Shown piece by piece: positions 33,113-38,528 of a stretch of DNA of 38,528 nt. The notes below the pieces were generated by a model. It did not search any database. It was not told the origin of the DNA and saw only the letters and a list, made by a program, of their open reading frames with translations. This DNA comes from an uncultured Cytophaga sp. (GTDB lineage Bacteria > Bacteroidota > Bacteroidia > Cytophagales > Cytophagaceae): positions 1 to 38,528 of the forward strand of contig NZ_CALMGQ010000180.1 in NCBI RefSeq assembly GCF_937863595.1, read 5' to 3'. The stretch's first letter is position 1; every line of letters starts with the position of its first letter. The position numbers were made by a program, and so were the translations under genes.

Positions 33113-34247
33113 GAGGAGTTTCAATTCGTTCTTTCCAAGTATATGTTCCAAAACGACCCGCTAATCCAAATCCAACAACATAAAACGGATATATCAAAAC
33201 AGATAGAATAAAGGTACTCTTTTTAAAACCTATAGACAAAAATCTAGCTACAGACTTTAAGTAGAAATAATCAAATATGCCTTTAATTCCCCACAAAAAA
33301 ACTGCGCCTTGCCAAGTAAAAGACGGAATAAAGGCCAAAACAGTTGATATGAGTATTATTAGATGAAAAATAAAGATAAAAATAGCAATCCACTGTACGT
33401 GTGCTAAGGAATAATTTTCCCATTTGCTTGCCCATCGTTTTCGCTGATTATAAAACTCTGACCAGCTTGATGCAGGCTGGGTTTGAATGATTGCAGCTTT
33501 ATTGTTACAAAAGCCAATACCTTTACTCCCATACATGGAAAATATTTTATGCATCAAAAACTCATCGTCACCGCTTGATATAGTTGCATTACCACTAAAT
33601 CCGCCAACTTTTTTGTAGGCTGAACGCGCATAGCCAATATTTGCACCATTACACATCAATGGCTTTTCTAAACCTATAGCACTCGCACCTGAGCCAATCA
33701 AACTTAAAAATTCAATCTTTTGAAAATCACGCATAAAACCCCTATTGCCGGTCATAGCAACGGGACCAGATATAAATTGTTTATGATTCAATTCATATGA
33801 TTGTACCATTGCGCTGACCCATGTCACTGGTATAGAACAATCGGCATCCGTTGTTAGAATAAACTCACCTTGAATTACATCAATAGCCGAAGCAATCCAT
33901 TTTTTCTTGCCTTTCCAATCTTGGTAGGTTGAATTTAATTCAACCTTAAAAAAAAGGCTTGGATACGTTTCAATATACTTCAGGAAAAGATCATTTGTAG
34001 AATCTGTAGATGCATCATCGGCCAAATAAATCTGTAACAGTTCTTGTGGATAGTTTTGATGTAGCAACTGCTCTAAAATAGTTAGCAAGTATTTTTCTTC
34101 ATTTCTAGCAGTAAGAATAATTGCAACGGTTGTACTTGGTTTATGAGTACAATCAATTGTTTCATCAGGTAGTTTCCTCCATCCTATTTGTAAAAAGATA
34201 CTAAATACGATGTAAAAAAAACCCACAAAAAATATTCCGATTAGCAT
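33105..34247 (-). CDS. Glycosyltransferase family 2, membrane-associated
   Basis: It is 380 residues. An N-terminal membrane helix is followed by a GT2 domain with ILTARNEE, LADDASTD, TTDADCSIP (DxD), SGDDEFL and NQRKRWASK (catalytic base and QxxRW-like). Three membrane segments lie at the C terminus. It is related in layout to the GT2 at 24382-25512 but belongs to a different operon. It overlaps the LPG-synthase-like gene by 7 bases and the winged-helix-like gene by 8. Paired with that membrane protein, it may make a membrane glycolipid. Confidence 0.9.
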   Translation of the reverse strand: MLIGIFFVGFFYIVFSIFLQIGWRKLPDETIDCTHKPSTTVAIILTARNEEKYLLTILEQLLHQNYPQELLQIYLADDASTDSTNDLFLKYIETYPSLFFKVELNSTYQDWKGKKKWIASAIDVIQGEFILTTDADCSIPVTWVSAMVQSYELNHKQFISGPVAMTGNRGFMRDFQKIEFLSLIGSGASAIGLEKPLMCNGANIGYARSAYKKVGGFSGNATISSGDDEFLMHKIFSMYGSKGIGFCNNKAAIIQTQPASSWSEFYNQRKRWASKWENYSLAHVQWIAIFIFIFHLIILISTVLAFIPSFTWQGAVFLWGIKGIFDYFYLKSVARFLSIGFKKSTFILSVLIYPFYVVGFGLAGRFGTYTWKERIETPHE

Positions 34248-35221
34248 TTATTTTTATTTATATATTCAATCTGAAACATCATGATCAAACCAATGCATGA
34301 TGGAATAATAATATTTATAATCCACAAACTTAAACTAGCTGCCAATACATTTTGTTCTTGCACATGATACGTTGCAAAAAAGAATACAGCTGCTAATTCA
34401 CGAACACCCAAATCAAGAAATGTTGGGATGATGGACTTTACAAAAAAAATAAAAATAGCGCCAATAATCAAAATATGTAAAGGTACTTCCACATCAAAAA
34501 AGATTAATAATATAACAAATTGAGATAAGAATATACCATAGCGTAGACCTGATAAGAACAGTGTTTTCATGAAAAGTTGATTGGAATAACTACGAATGTA
34601 TTCGAACCAATTTTCTATATTTTTAATAAGTGGCACTTTTTTCATGCCATCTAATAGCAGGGTCCTTTTAAACCAAACTATACTTACAAGCAATAAAAAT
34701 GTAAGGGCAAGTATCATGGATAGTGCAATCCATTTATTAAATTCAAAATATAATCCGATATACATCAACGCAGCAATACCTGTAATACAGGTAATACATA
34801 ACTGAGCAATGCGACTAAAAAGAACAGAGCTGATATTTTCTACTCTTTTTTCAGGATTTAGAAATAAAATTCGACCTACATAATCACCTACACCATGAGG
34901 AGTAATCAATCCTGCAGCAGTACCACTAAAAACAGCTTTAAGCGATTGAAAAAATGTGATATCCGTATTTTCTTTTACTAATAAAAACCATTTTAATGCT
35001 TCCACAGATATATTTAATACCATTAAAAAAAGTAGGAAACCCAATACACAATACGTGTCTATTGAGTTAAAATAGGGCTCAATAAAAAGCATCCATTCTT
35101 TTTTATCCCAAAGAATATAAAATATAACCGCTATTGAAAGAATGAAAATACCTACTTTCAACAGGATAGAAAAGAATTTTGGAGTACTTACTTTTTTCAC
35201 AAAAGGTTCGTTAACTTGCAC
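34241..35221 (-). CDS. Lysylphosphatidylglycerol synthase-like membrane protein (UPF0104)
   Basis: A 326-residue polytopic protein with about eight hydrophobic segments and the family's conserved patches: EALKWFLLVKENTDITFFQSLKAVFSGTAAGLITPHGVGDYVGRI and LDLGVRELAAVFFF. Members flip or modify lipids; the aminoacyl-transfer domain is absent, so a flippase-like role is more likely. The start is GTG at 35221, near the divergent ruvC gene. It is the first gene of the five-gene minus-strand operon. Confidence 0.82.
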   Translation of the reverse strand: MQVNEPFVKKVSTPKFFSILLKVGIFILSIAVIFYILWDKKEWMLFIEPYFNSIDTYCVLGFLLFLMVLNISVEALKWFLLVKENTDITFFQSLKAVFSGTAAGLITPHGVGDYVGRILFLNPEKRVENISSVLFSRIAQLCITCITGIAALMYIGLYFEFNKWIALSMILALTFLLLVSIVWFKRTLLLDGMKKVPLIKNIENWFEYIRSYSNQLFMKTLFLSGLRYGIFLSQFVILLIFFDVEVPLHILIIGAIFIFFVKSIIPTFLDLGVRELAAVFFFATYHVQEQNVLAASLSLWIINIIIPSCIGLIMMFQIEYINKNKC

Positions 35222-35230
35222 ACCTCGTTT

Positions 35231-35830
35231 ATGGTTAACAAAAATACTCCACCTATTGTAGATCGAATAATTCTTGGCATTGACCCAGGCACCAATATTA
35301 TGGGCTATGGTTTAATAGCTATTAAAGGTACTAAAATAACATTGATTCAGTTCGGCGTTGTGCATTTAAGCAAATATCCAGATCATGCACTAAAGTTAAG
35401 TAAAATCTTTGAGAGGATTACCCAAATTATTGAAGAGTATAAGCCAGACGAGATGGCCATTGAAGCACCTTTTTTTGGTGCAAATGTACAATCTATGCTG
35501 AAGTTAGGAAGAGCGCAAGGTGTTGCCATTGCAGCTGCCATATCCAAACAAGTACCAATATTTGAATATGCCCCTAAAAAAATAAAGCAATCTGTCACAG
35601 GCAATGGGAATGCATCCAAAGAGCAAGTAGCTTCGATGTTATCAAAAATTTTGCAATTTCAGGAAATCCCCAAATTATTAGATGCCACAGATGCACTAGG
35701 TGTTGCGCTCTGTCACTATTTCCAAAAGGGCGTAACAACTAAAAGTAAAGGCGGCTGGAATGCATTCTTAAAAGAAAATCCAGACAAAATAAAAACGCCT
35801 ACTAAACCTAAAAAAGGGACGGAACAGTAA
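35231..35830 (+). CDS. ruvC: Crossover junction endodeoxyribonuclease RuvC
   Basis: RuvC resolves Holliday junctions in recombination. The RNase H-like fold carries the acidic tetrad: GIDPGT (first Asp), AIEAPFFG (Glu) and DATDALGVAL (last two Asp). GRAQGVAIAAA and KQSVTGNGNASKEQV match the family's DNA-binding regions. The ATG at 35231 is preferred to a TTG at 35216, because the latter would overlap the divergent gene's start. ruvA and ruvB are not in the window. The ~200-residue length includes a Lys-rich tail. Confidence 0.95.
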   Translation: MVNKNTPPIVDRIILGIDPGTNIMGYGLIAIKGTKITLIQFGVVHLSKYPDHALKLSKIFERITQIIEEYKPDEMAIEAPFFGANVQSMLKLGRAQGVAIAAAISKQVPIFEYAPKKIKQSVTGNGNASKEQVASMLSKILQFQEIPKLLDATDALGVALCHYFQKGVTTKSKGGWNAFLKENPDKIKTPTKPKKGTEQ

Positions 35831-36063
35831 ATCTATTTACACGTGTATCGTACGAGGCTTTCACTTTCTTTTCCTTCAATTTTTAATAACTCGATTAACG
35901 CCTTGTTAGTAAAAAAATCAATTTAATTCTACTCGTTTTTTAGACTTTTTTTAAAAATATACGTATTACATCTTTGTGTTCAATTGTTTTTTTTAAAACA
36001 AATACTAATTTATCACTCTTACAGATAAACATGTACAATCTAATTAACCATTAAACTTTTCTC

Positions 36064-38223
36064 ATGTCAACACAAATCCCTATTCAAAAATCATTAAAAA
36101 CGATTGCGAGCTTAGTGCTTTTTATTTGGTTTCAAACTACACTTTATGCTCAGACGAAACCATATTACTTTAATGATTTTAACGATCCCAAAGCAGCTTG
36201 GTTTAGTGCAGAAACAGATGAGTATGCATTCCTAATTCTAAATGGCTCTTACACATGTTCAAATAAATCCACCATAGGAGATGCATGGAAAGCAGGTAGT
36301 TCAACATTTATAAATGCAGAAAAAAATTACAAATACGAATTTTTATTAAAGGAGACGGCTAGTTACGGTGACAATGTAGGTGGTATCTATTTGGATGCAG
36401 CCAATAGTAAACGCTTTGAGTTTACACTTAATCCAGAGCGTTCAGAATATAAAATTTGCAGTTATCAAAATAGTACCTATACTTATCTATACGAATATTT
36501 TGGAACGAACACAGCAAAGCGCTCAACGGCAATGAAACCAAGAGGTACAACGAACAAAATTGAAATCGAACACAAAGGAGATTCTGTTTATTTTAGATTA
36601 AATGACACTGAATTATTAAGAATCGTCTTTAAAGATTCAGGTTTTGATGATCTTACGGGTGGAGTTGGTATAATTATGAAAACAAATATGACGCTTGAAC
36701 TTGAAACAATCTCCTTGTTTCAAGATGTTCAAATTAAAAATATACCAAACTTACCTACTGGGATTAAACGAGAAAATTTAGGACCAAATATTAACACCAT
36801 TTATTCAGACAAGCTACCCTACATTACTCCTGATGGTAAAACACTATACTACTCTATAGATAGCAGTCCATTAAATACAGGTGGTATAAAAGATGGGGAT
36901 GAAATTTATTATTCAACCCTTAACCCAGATAATACCTGGATAAAATCTATTAACATAGGCCCGCCTTTAAATAACATACAACCCAATGCCGTTATTTCTG
37001 TAACTCCCGACAACAATACAATGCTTGTGATGCACCAATACAATGCAGATGGAACGTTTAAAGCATCTGGCGTATCTTTAACAAACAGAACAGAAACAGG
37101 TTGGTCGGTACCTACAGATATAACCATTAAAAATCATTATAATAAAGCAAACACCAACGAATTCTCTTTATCTGCAGATCGCAAAGTTCTGTTCATGTGT
37201 ATTCAACGAGATGATTCAAAAGGAGAAAAAGATGTTTATGTGAGCTTTATACAAGCCGATGGAAGTTTTAGCGAACCACTAAATGTGGGCAATCAAATTA
37301 ACACGAAAAAAGACGAGCTCACTCCGTTTATAGCTGCAGATGGTGTAACACTTTATTTTGCAAGCTACGGGCATCCTACATACGGAAGTGCAGACATCTT
37401 TATGACTCGAAGACTGGATTCAACTTATACAAATTGGTCTGAACCATTAAACCTTGGACCTGAAATTAATTCTACAAATTGGGATGCGTATTATTCAGCT
37501 TCTGCTTCTGGAGATTTTGCGTATCTAGTAACGGGAGAAAACAGTATCGGTAAAATTGATATTATTAGAGTAGCATTACCTAAATCAGCAAAACCAAATC
37601 CTGTGGTTTTAATCTATGGAAAAGTGATGCATTCAGTAACTAAAGATCCACTTAAAGCCGACATTCAATATGTAGATTTGAAGACGGGAAAAGAAATGGG
37701 AACTGCAACAAGCGATCCTAAAACGGGTTCCTATAAAATTGTTTTACCCGCTGGCACCTATTATGGCTTCTTAGCTCAAAAAGATAAATTCTTTTCCGTT
37801 TCTGATAACATCGATTTAAATGCATTGAATGAATACAAAGAAATAGAACGAAATTTGTACCTAGCACCTTTAGTAACCGGACAAACAATACGTTTAAATA
37901 ACTTATTTTTCGACTTTTCTAAAAGTGATTTACGAAAAGAATCGTTTTCAGAATTAAACAGAACGGTAGAATTAATGAACACCTACCCGACTATGATTAT
38001 TGAAATTTCTGGACATACAGACAATATTGGTACGGAAGCAGACAATTTAATTTTATCTCAAAACAGAGCGAAAGCAGTCGTAAATTACTTGGTTTCAAAA
38101 GGAATAGATATCAGCCGAATTCAATCCAAAGGCTTTGGAAAATCCAAACCCGTTTCTACTAACGAAACAGAAGAAGGTAGACAATTAAACAGACGTGTTG
38201 ATTTTACCATCATCAAAATGTAA
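36064..38223 (+). CDS. OmpA family protein with PD40 repeats, outer membrane
   Basis: It is 719 residues. The signal peptide ends near LYAQ (~30). Residues ~30-215 resemble a concanavalin-like/laminin-G domain. Residues ~230-500 hold PD40/WD40-like beta-propeller repeats (YSPxxxxxYYSTL..., LSADRKVLFMC, IAADGVTLYFASYG). A short carboxypeptidase-regulatory-like domain lies at ~520-595. The C terminus (~605-719) is an OmpA peptidoglycan-binding domain: NNLFFDFSKSDLR, ISGHTDNIGTEADNLILSQNRA and GFGKSKPV. Such proteins anchor the outer membrane to the wall and occur beside type IX secretion genes, but none is seen here. A terminator follows. Confidence 0.9.
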   Translation: MSTQIPIQKSLKTIASLVLFIWFQTTLYAQTKPYYFNDFNDPKAAWFSAETDEYAFLILNGSYTCSNKSTIGDAWKAGSSTFINAEKNYKYEFLLKETASYGDNVGGIYLDAANSKRFEFTLNPERSEYKICSYQNSTYTYLYEYFGTNTAKRSTAMKPRGTTNKIEIEHKGDSVYFRLNDTELLRIVFKDSGFDDLTGGVGIIMKTNMTLELETISLFQDVQIKNIPNLPTGIKRENLGPNINTIYSDKLPYITPDGKTLYYSIDSSPLNTGGIKDGDEIYYSTLNPDNTWIKSINIGPPLNNIQPNAVISVTPDNNTMLVMHQYNADGTFKASGVSLTNRTETGWSVPTDITIKNHYNKANTNEFSLSADRKVLFMCIQRDDSKGEKDVYVSFIQADGSFSEPLNVGNQINTKKDELTPFIAADGVTLYFASYGHPTYGSADIFMTRRLDSTYTNWSEPLNLGPEINSTNWDAYYSASASGDFAYLVTGENSIGKIDIIRVALPKSAKPNPVVLIYGKVMHSVTKDPLKADIQYVDLKTGKEMGTATSDPKTGSYKIVLPAGTYYGFLAQKDKFFSVSDNIDLNALNEYKEIERNLYLAPLVTGQTIRLNNLFFDFSKSDLRKESFSELNRTVELMNTYPTMIIEISGHTDNIGTEADNLILSQNRAKAVVNYLVSKGIDISRIQSKGFGKSKPVSTNETEEGRQLNRRVDFTIIKM

Positions 38224-38246
38224 TGTGCTTGACTCCTTATATTTTA

Positions 38247-38274
38247 AAAGCTCTGATTTAATCAGAGCTTTTTT
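38247..38274 (+). terminator. Rho-independent terminator of the OmpA-family gene
   Basis: AAAAGCTCTGAT and ATCAGAGCTTTT pair around a TTA loop, and the right arm runs into a T6 tract. It lies 24 bases after the stop. Confidence 0.85.
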
Positions 38275-38322
38275 ATGAAATACACACGTACATATTTAAC
38301 TATTTAAATCACCCAGTTAAAC

Positions 38323-38424
38323 ATGCATCCATTTAAAGATGTTAAAATATATAATATGGGAGATATTCATGGAAATTGTTGTAATCGAACACGCACATTA
38401 AATCAAAATTTCAACTCTAATTGA
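38323..38424 (+). other. 33-codon frame containing a GDIHGN motif (uncertain)
   Basis: The frame reads MHPFKDVKIYNMGDIHGNCC and stops after NFNSN. GDIHGN is the metal-binding signature of PPP-family phosphatases, normally close to the N terminus, but the protein ends 16 residues later. It is either a relic of a phosphatase gene or chance. Confidence 0.2.
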
Positions 38425-38528
38425 TATAGTTTTTGTGAAATTATTTTAGCAGACTCACTAATTGGAAAACTACCTTCCAATTTTATACACTACAACTGAA
38501 CCAACAATAAAATATTTCGCCTATAATT

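Noticed and set aside
1..38528. CRISPR arrays, insertion sequences, prophage genes
   Set aside because: No spaced direct repeats, transposases or phage structural genes were seen on either strand.

Overview
The window is AT-rich chromosomal DNA from a member of the Bacteroidota, probably Cytophagales-like; no species can be assigned from it. The evidence is the exosortase K / MSEP-CTERM pair, DUF4142, an OmpA protein with PD40-type repeats, many TTG starts, few Shine-Dalgarno sequences, and several TAnnTTTG (-7) promoter elements, which are the Bacteroidota sigma-A signature. Genes ending in TGA show that TGA is a normal stop here.

Layout. 1-4.5 kb: the 3' end of a phosphodiester glycosidase gene, a small lipoprotein, two overlapping glycosyltransferases and a hypothetical protein, with long hairpin-bearing spacers. 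4.7-8.5 kb: a tight three-gene operon of exosortase K, its dedicated MSEP-CTERM membrane target and an unknown soluble protein. 8.8-14.4 kb: a DUF4349-like envelope protein, a Cdd1-type helix-hairpin-helix protein, an FAD monooxygenase with an unusual DnaJ-type zinc finger, a tandem universal stress protein and a DUF1566 lipoprotein. 14.9-18.2 kb (minus strand): a cupredoxin and a DUF4142 protein behind an ECF-sigma-like promoter, then a membrane protein with about thirteen MORN-type repeats.

18.4-21.9 kb is a decay zone. It holds a TauE/SafE permease with an in-frame TGA, an AbiEi/AbiEii toxin-antitoxin locus whose nucleotidyltransferase gene is frameshifted, and, divergently, a winged-helix gene followed by the first 39 codons of a second nucleotidyltransferase. 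The antitoxin/regulator genes and their operators look intact while both nucleotidyltransferase partners are broken.

22-35.2 kb: a lipoprotein, tRNA-Ser(GGA), TatD nuclease, and then surface-polysaccharide functions. A processive GT2, a polysaccharide deacetylase and a Wzx-like flippase lie on the minus strand; an O-antigen-ligase-like protein and a Wzz-like protein lie divergently on the plus strand. Next comes a five-gene minus-strand operon: LPG-synthase-like flippase, GT2, small winged-helix-like protein, OppC-type permease and SpoIIE-type phosphatase. 35.2-38.5 kb: ruvC and a large OmpA/PD40 outer-membrane protein.

The strongest candidates for a less-described system are the exosortase K operon with its uncharacterised third gene, and the back-to-back nucleotidyltransferase loci with eroded toxins and a four-site operator array.
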